A stretch of 64,000 bases of DNA. It comes from Bryum argenteum (lineage: Eukaryota; Streptophyta; Bryopsida; Bryales; Bryaceae). The stretch covers positions 28,938,864-29,002,863 of the forward strand of contig CM073322.1 in NCBI GenBank assembly GCA_037043015.1. The letters are read 5' to 3'. Under the pieces are notes generated by a model. It saw only the letters and a list, made by a program, of their open reading frames with translations, was not told the DNA's origin and searched no databases. Every line of letters begins with the position of its first letter. Position 1 is the first letter of the stretch. The position numbers and the translations under genes are program-made. Below are positions 1-12,740 of this stretch, in pieces.

Positions 1-3000
1 TTCCACCAGCTGGTTTCTTCGATCGTCCGACCCTACATGCAAATAATTGCGTCAATTATCAAGCCTAGATCTCAGACTACAAACAATGGTAATCGTGAAA
101 CCCATTCAAGTTTCTTCAGAGTCTTAGACAGACCGTGATCGTGAAATCAACTTCCAAATAATCAGATCCTATGAGCTTGAATAACGATAGTAGTATGTAT
201 ATGTAAAAGTAGAATAGAACTTTTGAACGACTGAAATGATCCAGTACAAGCTTCCGAAGTGGACATTCTATATATTGAGCTTGGGGTTCAAAGAATGAGT
301 ACATTGAGCTGCCGTTTGTGGAAGCCGGTAGGGCGCCCTTGACAGGAAGATTACGACTCATCATGGTCACTTGCTCCCTCGCTAAAACAATCAGATTCTC
401 CAGTCGTTTCCACTGGAATAGACCATCCTTGAACAACACTTGAAGCAACCGCTCCCGCAGAGCTGGATCTGGATCAGTCAACAATCGCTTGGCCACATAC
501 GGATAAGCCACCTGCATAACGCAGAAAACGCGTGTGAGTAACTATTGTAGATCTCGAATCGAGATTTCCAGTACACAAGTTGAGATATCGGTGGAATCCG
601 CACCTCAAGAAACTTGAAATCGGGTAATAGCGATAAACAGATGCCCTCTTGAGTCAGCAGTGACCGGATGACTAAAGAAAACCTCTCTGGGATTCGAATA
701 GGGTATTGGTACACAAGTTGGTTGAATTTCCCTGCGAATAAAAGCGAGAATAGTAGTTGTTAAGCAGGAGAATTCATGCGAACAAGATGTAATCCGGCAG
801 TTCGTGGCCGAACATCTACTCTGTGATAACATTAGCATGCTTTCCAATTAACAACTTGATGATTGTCATACTCACCTGTAACTGAACGGAAGTTGAAGTC
901 GGCCAGACCTTTGCCGGTTGAGTTTTGCCAGATAGCCTCTAAAGCTGGAACAATTGGCGTGACATCAGTGCCAGGAGCAAGAAAGCCCAACCTGGTGAAA
1001 TCTCCGGCCATCTCGGTGTAATCTTCGTTTACAGCGTGCACGACTGCATCTATCAATATTTGCTTATTTCTCTGCCAGTAACACCACCAATAAACCTTTC
1101 AGAATTTGTACATGACTGATAAAAGTACTACAGTCAGACGTCAAACAAGCGATCAGCATGAATATACTGAGCTACTTAGCTATAGTGACAATAATGATCT
1201 CTTAATGGACCACATGCATTATTCCCGAATTTGGGATTCCTCCTTGGAACTTACCTGACTAAGTTCCGCAACGTTTCCAAAGTCGACGTAAGCTATTCGA
1301 CCATCTCGCATAGCAAAAATGTTTCCAGGGTGTGGATCTCCGTGGAAGAGACCAAACTCTAGCAATTGCCGCAAAGCAGCGCTTACTCCTACGGTGATGA
1401 AAGCCTCTACGTCAATGCCTGCATTCTTGATAGCCTGCAGATGAAATAGATAAATCTTAGCCACGTTCTAACATTTTTCGGGCGTGAGCAAGAAAAAGCG
1501 TGAGCATGTTCGAGAGAAACCCGGTCAAGCCTAAACTTGCAACGAAGAGTAATCCACTAACCTGTGGGTCGGTGCACCGGATGCCATCAATCCATTCCAT
1601 GACAAGCACTTGCTGACCACTTAGCTGTTTGTAAACAAGCGGAATTTTAACAGTTTTATCAACTTTGAAGTTCTCATAAAAGTCCTCAATGTTCCGGGCT
1701 TCCTGCAGATAACGAAGTACGAACAAATTATTACAAGATCCAAGCTTGAAGACAAGTACATAAAAACCATTGTGCGTGGCAAGGACACTTACGAGGGTGT
1801 AGTCGAGCTCTTCCAGAAGCTTTTCACCAAATTCGTCAACAATAAGCTCTGCGTTGCATCCCAACTTCTGGACACTGAAGGGATTCAAAACGGATGCTAG
1901 ATTCCGAAATAGAAAGAGATCTCTGTAGATGATTGGCTCAATGTTCGGTCTTTGCACCTGTTCACAAACAAAGTCCACTAAGTAAACCAAAATCTTCTCT
2001 CTTCCTCTCTCTCAAGAATCAAATATAGGTCAACCGAATAAACATGAATAGAGGTATTTGTATCTGTACTACTCACTTTAATTGCCACTTCCTCCCCAGT
2101 GGTCCGAAGAGTCCCCCGATACACTTGACCCAGACTTGCGGCGGCGATTGGCGAAGGCGAGATTTTACTGAAAACTTGCTGAAGTGGCACTCCCATTTCT
2201 TCTTCAATAATCTTAAAAGCAATCTGGAAATGAACATCGAACAGCTACCTTGAGTATCATGGATAAACTGCCTGCTTGCGTACTATTACAACACTCAAGG
2301 TAGATAATCCCCCCCCCCGAAAACAAAGTACGTACATACCTCGTTAGGGAAAGCAGGCACATCGTCCTGTAAAACGCAGAGTTCATTCATGTAATCCTCA
2401 CGAATGATATCTGGTCTATTCGCCAATACCTGCACGCAATTATATATGCTTAGTGATCCATCAACCAAGAGTGTTGCAACATAAAACTGATGAACCTCTT
2501 TGACCTATTTTTGCATGAGGCAAACAATCATGGCCTAAGCAGCGAGCTTGTCTTCTGCCAATCACAAGGTGGTGTTCTCCTACTGGACACATCTACAAAA
2601 GATAGCCTCCTGTTTTTACTAATCAATTGATCAGTGAGAAGTATCGGTGGACTTACTTGTCCTGCTTTAATAAACGAGGGGCCCAGGTCGCAGAGAAGAG
2701 TACGAAGTTGGGCAGCCCGGAGTGGAACCATCTCCTCACCGCGTCCCACAAGACAATCGTAAGAGATTTTAGCCCAGTAGAATCCCAGGCTGGTGATGAT
2801 CTCAACGCCTCGACCAACGACTGAAAATAAAGCCCCTGGTGACTCCAATACTTTCTCCCGCACCTGCCCCACGACCGACACACATCAATTCTTCTGTACC
2901 TCCAATTGCAAAAAGCAACACCAGATTCCAAGCGTGCCCGATGCTGTTTCTCTCCCTTCCTGTACAATAGCGATAGGGATTCTGCATGCGATCTTCTAAT

Positions 3001-3655
3001 GCTAGATTTCTTCGTTCTAATCATATTGCTGTGAACCTACCTTGCGAAACTTCCCAGCAGAAAATTAGACCAGTAACTTCCATATCACATTTCCGAGCAA
3101 GAGCTTTAATGCAGAAATCATAATGATACAGATTTGCTCTTCACCCCTAACCTGTCCATTTCTTGCAGATTGCTCTTCTTTCGAATTTGCTTAATTATCA
3201 ACCCTTGTAGATTGACTATGCCTTGTTCGGAATTGAGCCCTTGCCAGATTACAATATCGAATCTAATCTCGCCAGAATATGCTTATTCTAGAATACGGAT
3301 TCAAAGAAGCATGTCATTGGTTTTTCCAGTTGTGCGCACTCACCCTGTCAGGAGTATACTTGCGGAAGGGATTACAGACGCCCCGCTCAAGCTCGAGCTC
3401 CTCCATCGCCCCAGACGACATCGACATAGCATTATTGGTCTGCACCAACCGATTAAGCATGACCCGTTGCGAATTCGGAAGCGTCGTCGTCGTCGTCGTC
3501 ACCACCTCCTTCTCATTCCGCGTCCCGCTCGCCAATTTCGCCACAATACGAACATTGCTCCTTCGAACACGCCCAGGCTGGCTCACACCCAGCAACAGGG
3601 CGCCTCGGCTCCCCAGCTCCGGGGAAGCCGACAATTGCATCGCAATCCCGTCCAT
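1..3655 (-). CDS. ABC1K1: ABC1K1/PGR6-like atypical kinase (plastid, 3' end outside window)
   Basis: ABC1/UbiB-family atypical kinase. In plants the closest subgroup works at plastoglobules in prenylquinone (plastoquinone, tocopherol) metabolism. Exons read on the minus strand: 3655-3344, 2863-2657, 2429-2340, 2223-2077, 1957-1793, 1702-1562, 1434-1255, 1071-876, 731-604, then one starting at 511 whose donor is unclear (about 240-345), and a last partial exon starting near 32 and leaving the window. All internal joins are GT-AG and in phase. Exon 1 encodes an Arg/Ser/Thr-rich leader of about 60 residues like a chloroplast transit peptide. Family hallmarks are visible: the Ala/Gly-rich GPSFIKAGQ (KxGQ) motif, a VAIK lysine, EELDYTLEARN (ExD region), the HGDPHPGN catalytic loop and DFGN. 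The start is the first ATG at 3655. Assignment to ABC1K1 rather than another ABC1K rests on the C-terminal RIPERFSLVIRSLLTQEGIC and LLTDPDPALRERLLQVLFKD blocks recalled from that subgroup. No frameshift was seen, so the gene is probably functional. Confidence 0.92.
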
Positions 3656-4388
3656 GGCAGCAGTGATCGGAAACTAAACCAAGCGAGCCTGAGTGAGGAA
3701 GAATAATAATACCATCTAGTTAGGAAAAGTGCGAGTGCAAAGTGGGGTTCCTGGGCAGGAGGGAAATGCGGCGGAGGAGAATGCGATTGGATAAGGAGGG
3801 TGTGGCCATTGATTTTTGGCACTTTTGGTACTTTACGTGAGAGACGAGGGCACATGAGACGGGGAAAGTGGAAGCTGGGTGTCGTGGGGGATTCCATGAG
3901 CAAGTAAAGCTCCAGTTGTATGCTCCGACGGAGGCACAAATCAGAGCGGCGGGTGTTACGAAGCATCCCATTTGATGGTGATGATTTCGTGGTGGGTGAG
4001 ACCGACCACGATATTACGGCCATGAATCAGTTTCCAGTGACGTACGACGAGTCCCTCCCACCCCGGACTTCCACGTCCTCCTTTGTTCGCCACATCATGT
4101 GCCTTCTCCTCCACCCACTTTTGCCCATTTTCTCAAGCTCTCATGAATCTTTTCTTTCATTTACATTTCAAATGCATGCTTTAAAAATAATTCTCTCATT
4201 GTGGATATAAAGTATCTTACATTTTGGAGATGTCTAGATATTCTTTTGAGAAGATATTGAAAAATCATATGATACTTTTATGAACTAACCTTCGGATGTC
4301 CATAGTTTTTTGAGTCCCTCAAAATCCCATAACTTTATTGTACAAAATTGAATAGATTGGTATGGAAAGAGATCAAACTTTCAACCAT
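3656..4388. other. Upstream region of the ABC1K gene
   Basis: Non-coding stretch 5' of the ABC1K start, moderately GC-rich to about 4130 and then AT-rich. Open frames here do not resemble proteins. It should hold the promoter and 5' UTR; I see no clear TATA box. Confidence 0.4.
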
Positions 4389-4888
4389 CTATTATTTAAG
4401 ACAGGTAGTTTGTTTGTGTGTGTGTGAGAGAGTGAGTAACATTATAATTTTGGGTACACCTATCAGATCGAGATAAATGAGGTGTCGTCGGAAGCAAGTT
4501 TTTCTATAGAGATGCAGGCAACATTTGGATTGCAATTTCAGCCACCAGAACCCGATATATTGATTTTCCAGATATTTTTGGCCTTAGAAATAGTGGAAAT
4601 TATTTGTTTGAGTGTGGCAATGTCGCGAAGGCATGCTAGTCTATTATTTAAGGTAGGTAGTTTGTTTGTGTGTGTGTGAGTGATGTGATTATGATCTTGG
4701 GCACTTCGGGTCAGATTGGAGAGCATAAGGTGTTGTTGGAAGCGGATTTTTTTGTAGAGGTGTGGGCAACAATCCGTTTGCAATTTTGGCTTACAGATCT
4801 CGAGATATTGAATCTCCATTTATTTAGGGCCCCATAAATATTGGAAACTATTTGTATGAGCTTGGTACCGGCACGGGGACATACTAGT
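4389..4888. repeat. Diverged tandem duplication, two units of about 250 bp
   Basis: Two adjacent units, 4389-4640 and 4641-4888, align along their length. Both begin ctattatttaag followed by a tagtttgtttgtgtgtgtg stretch. Both contain related blocks (a ggtgt-gt-ggaagc stretch, then gcaacaat/gcaacatt, then gatattga) and both end in catactag/catgctag. I estimate identity near 65-70%. No coding sense is preserved. Confidence 0.7.
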
Positions 4889-6457
4889 AAGGACTTAAAG
4901 TTATCTCTCCTATTGTGAGTTCTTGGATTTGACAAAAAAAAAATTACAATTTGCAATATCATAAGGTTTGACCACAAGAATTTGGCTATTGATTAGACAA
5001 AGCATGTAATTTCTTGAAAATTTGAGGCATAGAATGAGTGCCCTAAAGTTTTTAAAGAGTATTTAAATTATTTTTTGACGGAATTACTTGATATTGGTCC
5101 CAAAGCAAGTCTATTTTGTGTAGTAAAAACCGCACACCCATACGATGAAGTATGAATTAATGGCATGCATTTTGGTGAGGGTTGCTTTTGGTTTGCAAGC
5201 CAATCATGAATTTCTCTTAAATAAGTATGACATTAAAATAAATCTCAACAACTTCTAGTTGGAAGATTTCTGATCCAAATAACTTTGGTATTAGATTTGC
5301 AATGATGTTAATACAATGGAGAAAATGGAAAAATGGATGATTTTTGAGGAGTTATATCTCTTTCATCCACTATTAGTTTTTTACTTTATTTTTTGGGATG
5401 GATTCTGATTAGAGTTTAGTCTAGTGGTAAAAATCTTGATTAGGTCAAAGATTTTCTAAAAAAAAACGCAAAGGTTTGAGTGCAAAGGCTCTAGTTTTGG
5501 ACTACTTTTCTCTTGTAATTTTTTTGGTTGTTTGCACCATTGCAAGTCTACTATATGAGTCAATATATTCTTTTGATGTATTTTTTTGGTCAAAAGGGTG
5601 TTCTTAAGATGAAGGTAAACCACTTTATTAGTTTGATTTTAGTATTGATCAGATATGATCTCGCAATCTATGAGGCTATATAACTTTACCTTGGTCTATA
5701 TGGCTTATAATAAGTCTACTACAAAATTGTAGAACTGAAATCTAAATTAGTTACGGTTATATTCATTTATGACACTTGTAAAAAAATGCATGTTTTCTTG
5801 CTAAAAATAGGCTAGGACCTTTATGGGTAAACCTCTCAGAGCATCCCCATGGGGCTAGCAGTGGGACTAACTAAATTTTGTGAGGAGATATAGGTCATCA
5901 AATCTAACCCTGCCCGGCCCCCCCCCTTCCCTTCAATCTACACACTTCTCCAACAATCCCTCTTAGATTTCCTAACTATATTTTTGACTATCCAACTTGA
6001 CTATCTCATTGTGCTTCTTTCATGTTGGGATATGAAAAAAATATGTTGAGCTTTATATTTTTAGTACTTAAATTATATTACAAAAAACTTTATATTTTTA
6101 GTAATTAAATTATATTTAAAAAAACTAATAATTAAAATCCTAAAATATGTATCCATGCCTAAAGTTTGGATAGGAAGAAAAATCTCTCGAGAAAATTAAT
6201 GCTCTGAAAATGCATCAACACCAATGAGTAAATGATGCACACATTGCACATCCTTGATGGAAGACAAGTTTCAAGCTCCACAAATTCTTTGAGCAATTTA
6301 ACACAACATATGCTCTAAAATACATATACATACAAAAGTATTGCATGTAATATTCCTAACTCGAAATATATCACTTAAACCTCCATAGAAAAGCATTGCC
6401 TAAACTACCACAACAACCTCTACTGTAGTTCTACAAAATTGTAAGAAGCTTTGCAAG
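4889..6457. other. AT-rich intergenic DNA
   Basis: About 1.6 kb between the diverged duplication and the 3' end of the ZIP gene. It is AT-rich, with a short direct repeat of tatatttttagta/taattaaattata near 6050-6120 and a C-run near 5918. No gene, RNA or mobile element recognised. Confidence 0.5.
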
Positions 6458-8655
6458 TCAAGTCCAAATTGCAAGAGCAGACATTGCAAAAGTCCCTGAG
6501 ATCAAAGATGCATAAGAAAACAATTGTAGCTTTCGGTTGCACCGCATGCGTTTGCTTAAAAAATCAGCTGCTATTAAATCCACTAATGACATATACACTA
6601 GAATCCCTGCCGAGATAGAATCAAATATGCCTTCTACAATAAGCGACCTCGTGCTTTTCTCATTGTAGCTTGATGAAATACCAATGCCAATTCCAATGCC
6701 GGTTGGAGTTGTGATTGCAAAACAACATGCCATAACCATTGCGGAGGTATAACTAAATCCTGCCTGCACAAGGAAAATGAATGTTGATTCACGGTGCCAC
6801 CTCCTCAAGCAATAACCTTTCTTCAAATTAATAATAACATTGCTATATCATTAGTATCACTATTGATTATTTCAAGCATTACAAGCACCTTGATTTATTT
6901 TAAATTCTTATAAAAAAGAGTGGCTAAACCTAAGTTTGCCATCCAAAATCTTTATCAAGTAATAAGTTTTCTTAGAAAAATATATATAATAGGATCTATA
7001 AGTCCTACCTGAGCAATGCATCCACCTAAAGCAAATCCTTCAAAAAATTGATGAAAGCTTAATGCTGCAAGAAGAGGTCTAATGGTGCAAGGACTCTCCG
7101 ATACACCAAGCGTAACTCCAATGATCACAGAGTGAGCAACGATGCCCAATTCAAGCACCTATATAGTGACATCCGTTGAAGTAAGGCTAAATATACCAAC
7201 TAAGCAAATATTGTCAAGCTTCTCGAAGGCAATAATTTAAATGACATATATGTCACATACTCATCTAAGTTTGCATGGGAGAGATTGAAAATGCCCAAAA
7301 ACAAAATGGAAAGAGTTACAAAGCTATAGAGTAAATCTTAAGTAGAGAATACTAATAAATATTTTGATTAGTGATGCTTACTTGAGCAACAACCACATGT
7401 CTAACATGCTCCAAAACTTCATTGGTGGAAGCGCCAATGCTATGAGAATGACCTACATTTTCAAGAATCTGATCATGGGTTGGTTCATCGCAGGTGCCCT
7501 TGGCATGGCTATGGTGGTGTGTTCCAGTATGTGCACGCATACCTATTATGTGTACCGTCTTATCTCCTTCCGGAAGTGGTTCTTTTGCCTTGTCTAAAGT
7601 AGGAACTAATGCTTCCTCTGCAAGTACAATCTCATTGTATATTTCTTTTCCTACAATAAAACATTTTAGAAATTTCATTTAACAGAAAGAATAACATATA
7701 ACTAAAATGTAACATCCCTGGAGCGATCAATAGGAATTAGACTCAACAAATATAGTGAAATATTGTAATGCCCTTATCTCGCATAGCCAAAGACAATCTT
7801 TATACTTTAAGTTTGATAATTTAGCCAAATCAATAATTTTACAGAACCAACCAAAACTCACGAGATGTAGAGGATGAACAACTTCTGCCAAATACTTTAC
7901 AAGGTGAACGCTTTGCAGAATAAATTCCACGCCCACATGCTGTAAAAGATTTGTACAACATTTCTGTAATGACAATATAACAAAATTTTAGTAAGGTCTG
8001 TTTCCTCTCTCAAACACTAACACATAGAAAACATCACATCTTCTTGCTTGTACACATACGGTAAGTCTAAACCCCAACTAAAAGATAACCTCTTATAAGT
8101 TTTTTGAGTCCCACAGTGTAAAAGTGATGGTTTTTATTGTTATAATCTCTATATAAAAAGTGAATCTTTCAACAAAGAAAAACTCACGAGCATGAGCAGG
8201 CATTTCAACTTCGGGTTCATGATTCGATCCGTCTTTTGATACCTCTATATCACCATGTTCATGTTGCAACTCATAAAACTCGGTTGCTACAAAATCAATC
8301 ACCAATGTAGCTAGTGATGCCAGCATAGCAATAAACCCCGTGAAGGGAAACTCACGCCACGGAAAACGCGGCAAGCATTCATTTGTCAACGATTGCATAG
8401 CACTTGGCAACATATGTACAAATCCAGTTGCAAGAATGACCCCTGCTGCAAAAGCTTTTGCAACAGAGAAAAGGTTGCCATCAGTTCTAAGCCATTGCAT
8501 GCGACGACCAATTAATGGCAATGCCACACCAAGCGCACTACATCCCATTATGAGTGGGATAGCACCACCCTTGAGATGTAAAGCAAGTGTCTTGTCTCGA
8601 CATCCAAGATCTTCAACACGAGTACAGTCTCCCATTCCTTGAAGCACTTCCTGTT
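6458..8655 (-). CDS. ZIP-family zinc/iron transporter
   Basis: IRT/ZIP divalent-cation transporter that moves Zn2+ or Fe2+ into the cytosol across a membrane. Exons on the minus strand: about 8655-8188, 7650-7382, 7158-7009 and 6763-6458 (stop). Joins are in phase (C|GA, CAA|GTG, CAG|GCA) and give 390 residues from the ATG at 8635, the family's usual size. Eight hydrophobic segments fit. TM2 ends GFVHMLP. The variable loop after TM3 is His-rich ([12 protein letters not shown] and GHSHS). TM4 reads [16 protein letters not shown] and TM5 reads [16 protein letters not shown], both with the metal-binding His. The protein ends in a TM8 block finishing SALAIWT, typical of plant ZIPs. The first recognised exon starts after an AACAG acceptor at about 8655, so an upstream exon coding a signal peptide is likely (see 9048-9089); otherwise the ATG at 8635 starts the protein. 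The exact plant ZIP subgroup cannot be told by eye. Confidence 0.92.
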
Positions 8656-9047
8656 CAACAAGACACATCTACCTTACACTCTTATATTTACAAAAAGTAA
8701 CAACAAAGGTCATCGTTTACAACTCAAACCTCAAAAGTGTTGTAATGAAAACTATGACCAAATTTGGAACACCGTTACCACACGACATGTAAATCGAAAC
8801 TCTTCTTTAAATATGAGTCAAAAGGAAACATGTAAATACTAAGGCAAAAAAATGCGTTCACATGATGTAGTAGATACCCAAGAGATAAAAACAACATCCT
8901 GATACTGATATAATATAGAGATAATGAAGCACCTGTTATAAGAAGCTCTTCATAGCATCAATCAAAATATTGCCGGCGATCACACTATCGATATTCAACC
9001 TTAGTATAATCATCAGCCCTTTATTCTCAGGCTTCTCCAGCAAGTAC

Positions 9048-9089
9048 ATCGAGACTACAAGCAACTGCTAATCCTAAAAGTGCTGTCAT
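9048..9089 (-). CDS. Candidate 5' exon of the ZIP gene (signal peptide)
   Basis: On the minus strand an ATG at 9089 opens a short hydrophobic frame, MTALLGLAVACSLD, before a possible donor (GAT|GTACTT). Spliced in phase 0 to the exon beginning near 8655 it would supply the N-terminal signal peptide that plant ZIP proteins normally carry and the 390-residue model lacks. The donor is weak and no transcript is seen, so this is an inference. Confidence 0.35.
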
Positions 9090-10529
9090 GAACGCTTGCA
9101 ACTTCCCGAAAATCTCTTCATTAAAGATCACAGAGACTGTTATTCTTCTGGTGAGCAATAGTGCTCGAGGGACCGCTTCTTATACCATCACAAAGTGGCT
9201 GAATATCACAAATCCCCTGGAAAGTACATGATAAAGAGGTTGCCATGCATGCAAAGAATGTAGGGTCCGAACAGGATTAGGTCATCACTGAACTGGGCAG
9301 CAAACTTCGTGGCTGCAAAGAATCCTAAACTTCTCAGGCTCTGACGAATGGTATCGAAGTTCAACCGAAATCCGTAAAGCATTTCATGATGTCAACGAGA
9401 TGTAGCACTTCCACATCCGCGTTGCATCGATAGCCATGTAGTAACGGGATGGAAAGCTGGAATAAAGCGTTATTCGAATCCCGCATCAGTTCCAAAAAAG
9501 GTGAAGAGAATGTGAGGTTTTGGCCAGAACCTGTCTCGGGTATATTGTACAGAGTTGCGAACATTGGAAGAACAGCATGCAACAAATAAGAGTTTTATAC
9601 AAATATAAGAGTATGAATAATCGGAATGATGATGATTGACGGTAAGTAAAGCTACTGAAGATTTCAAATTCAGGCAAAATGCAATTTAGGAAGGCCGAAC
9701 TATACTTGTTCAAACGGCATACACCTCTCTACAACAAAGCATTCCTGCCTTCCACTCTGCCCTCACGAGAGGCAGCCCTAACTAACTACGGTCACTACTT
9801 ACTAATAACTACTGAATGGAGATATAATTTACCTATGCTGAGTGTTGTGCATTATCATCCAAAAAATAGATTCTCATACTACCTGGTATCAAGTTACGCT
9901 TGATCTTGAGTCAATTCGATGTCACTACCTCTTGGCCAAACCATGCCAAGTTTGAGTTTAATAGATGCCTGATGCAAACGAAGAGGTTTGTTACGGTGTA
10001 GTCAGACAGGTCAGCATACGGCTTCCTCATAAAAAGAAAACAGAAATTGTTGGCAACATCTGAACGCATTAAAAAAAAATTGGATGTGCAATCTCAACTT
10101 TGACTGGAACCCATCGTGTTGAAGTAAAGTGAAGGAACTTTCAACAGTTGGTGGGTATCGAGGTAATGATTTCCATAGAAAAACTTGAACGAAGGCAAAT
10201 CAAAATCTTCTTTCGGGATTCTCATCTCTTTCCCATCGAAAGACCTAATCTGCTACCTAATCTGCAATGCGAGCGACACGTCCTGCTGGATATGTCATAT
10301 TTTATGTGTTTGTATTTTCGGTGTAAGGATCAGTCCATGTCGCAGATGATCCGGATCCGCAACCTAGGTCAGACCGCTGTGGTGATTGCTAGCCGGAGCT
10401 TACTGAGGGGCAGGGGAATCAACACTACGCCAGAACCGAGCATTGGCTAAAATGCTGTGCACACCGATCCTCCTGATATTCACTGATGTTCTGATTCAAG
10501 CAGATGATCCGACGTTGATCTTCCCGCTA
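9090..10529. other. Intergenic region between ZIP and ankyrin genes
   Basis: About 1.4 kb without recognisable protein or RNA. It must hold the ZIP promoter and the ankyrin gene's 3' UTR. Several open frames of 60-100 codons on both strands show no family resemblance. Confidence 0.45.
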
Positions 10530-12740
10530 CTAGCTGCAACTTCTCTCGCAAAATTCTGTAGAAAACACCTCAGCTAGTCCAGGAAATTGACTAGAATTCC
10601 TGGCGACATCAGCTGCAGTCAAACCATCTCTATCTCTTGCATTCATATCCGCCCCAGCTTGGAGGAGCAGCTTGCATATCTCTACATGTCCCCATCCTTC
10701 AGCACACCACAACGTGTGTATCAATGTATGTAACTAATCTTGGAGGTGTAAGAATGAAAAGACGGGGTAAAGAGCATTATTGCTGAGACTAAGAGTAGCT
10801 ATATGAAAGGAGGTGGACATTCGTTACCTGCTGCAACGTGGAGAGGTGATCGGTACACATTTGCTGCTGAGGGGTTGGCTCTTGCTTCCTGAATCAAGAG
10901 CTGTACCATGTCTGCTTGCCCTCTACTTGCAGCCCAATATAAAGCAGTTGAACCCTTGGAATCTTGTGCTTCCACGTCAACACCGTTCTGGACAATCAAC
11001 ATAAGCTACATTACTACATATTGGCGAACTCTAAAACTCCACGCACATGAGCACTACTTTCTCATTTGACTCGGATTTGAGAACGGGAAACACCTTGAGT
11101 AACCAGCGAGCTGCCTCCGAATGTCCAGCGGAGGCAGCACGATGGAGGGGAGTGCAACCACAGGCGTCGCAAGCAGACGGATCGGCTCCTCTTGAATGCA
11201 GCAATTCGAGGCACTCCACGTGCCCCCCTGCTGCTGCTTCGTGGATGGGTTGGCCGCCCCCATTGTCCACCAGAGATGAGCTTCCCCCAGCATCCAGTAG
11301 CATTCTTAACACGTCCAAATGACCATGTAATGCTGCTGTGTGCATACTGCCAAGCCATTGTGCGTCAAAACAAGCAGACGAGTAAGGTACTTATTACGCA
11401 GATACACTCATCCACTTCCACAGCCACTCGGCCAGCATTACCATTACAACGGATTTAGTTTCGAGGCTAAGTTGTGAGATTTACATACCAGCTGCGCCCA
11501 TTGTTTGTTTGGATGTTGGGATTAGCCTCATTCTTAAGAAGAACTTCCACCACTTCGATGAATCCAGCTCGGGCAGCCAAATCGATAGCACGCTCTCCTT
11601 TATGATCTCCCCCATCAACAGCTGCACCTCTGTCATTTACACAATGCCAACCAACCCACTTCAGTGATTCTTCAGCTGTCAGATATTACATAGTGTCAGC
11701 AACTTCTCTTATTGCACACGGATATTGCACATAATTCCACAATTATTCAAGTCGTGTCAAATCTGAGTCGATAACTTTCAGACATCGCATTTCTGAGGTC
11801 TTCCTATTAGAAGCGGTAGAATGTTATGGCATCGAATGTACTTAGTGAGCCATAGTCAAGATGGAGTAATGGACTGGCAATCCAGCATCTCGTTTACCTA
11901 GATATGAGAAGGCGCACAATCGAAACATGGCCACCAGCTGCCGCATAGTGCAGGGGAGTGAAACCATTTGTTTTATGTGCTGAGCTCAGCGCCCCATAAT
12001 CCAATAGCACCTTCACGCACGATTCCTGCCCATTGGCACACGCCTGAAGAAATCCATGGTCACAACAACAGAAGGATGGATAAAAAATGTTTGTAAAAAA
12101 GAAACCTTGAGCTTTAGCGAGTATTATTTTCCTGCCTGCAGCGTTTGAGGTGATTTGCGTACCTCATGAATTGGGGCCTTCGATTTCTTGTCCCTGACAT
12201 TTGGATCCCCAAAAGCCTGCCCTGCAACGCAGCGCCTCGAAACATATCAGAGTGCATAAATCAAAATTCAACATCTTCGCATAACCTAATAATCTGTACA
12301 TGGATCATGAATGCATACGATTTCGAACTTATAAGTCGATCCCAAATAACGAGCAAAGAAGTGACGTTCAGGACCTCCAGTAGCTCTTTCAGAGTGTCCA
12401 CCTTGCCATCCCTTGCAGCTCTGTTAATTCCATCAGAGAACCCTATTTCAGTAACGAATGATACACCCCAATTCAAATTGCAAAGCTGGCAAGCAAAGAT
12501 CGTAACCTTTCCGACCATATGCAAGTGTGGTGATCAAGATTCACATGTCCTCCTCAAAAACCCTGAATTCTAATAATGCTCTTGGAATAAGCTCTGGACC
12601 AAGGAATGCGATCACACTCGTATGGGATTGTCAAGTGTAAATGAGTCAATTCTAGGTATAAAACAGAAAAAAGCAATGGAATGAGCGCACTTGTGCATCT
12701 CCGTGTTGCCGTCTCCATCACAGCGCATCGCTGGAGCCAT
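10530..12740 (-). CDS. Ankyrin-repeat protein, 338 residues
   Basis: Protein built almost entirely of ankyrin repeats, a protein-protein interaction fold; no other domain is visible. Eight exons on the minus strand: 12740-12691, 12420-12375, 12216-12163, 12043-11898, 11629-11489, 11346-11094, 10987-10828 and 10696-10530 (stop). All sites are GT-AG and phases match at every junction (2,0,0,2,2,0,1), giving 1017 coding bases. About nine repeats are visible, with hallmark cores TPLHYAAAGGHVSIVRLL, RAIDLAARAGFIEVVEVLL, MHTAALHGHLDVLRMLL, QPIHEAAAGGHVECLELL, TPLHRAASAGHSEAARWLL and TALYWAASRGQADMVQLL. There is no transmembrane segment, RING, zinc finger or kinase domain, so it is probably a soluble adaptor. 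The start is the ATG of MAPAMRCDGDGN, the only ATG that splices in phase into the first repeat. The partner cannot be inferred. Confidence 0.9.

Noticed and set aside
3134-4023. 190-codon and 146-codon frames over the ABC1K 5' end
   Set aside because: Both overlap exon 1 or its upstream region in other frames or strands and have no family resemblance.
7860-7945. Extra ZIP exon ([19 protein letters not shown])
   Set aside because: It follows an AG, but the flanking exons (8188 and 7650) join in phase without it and ZIP proteins have no such insert.
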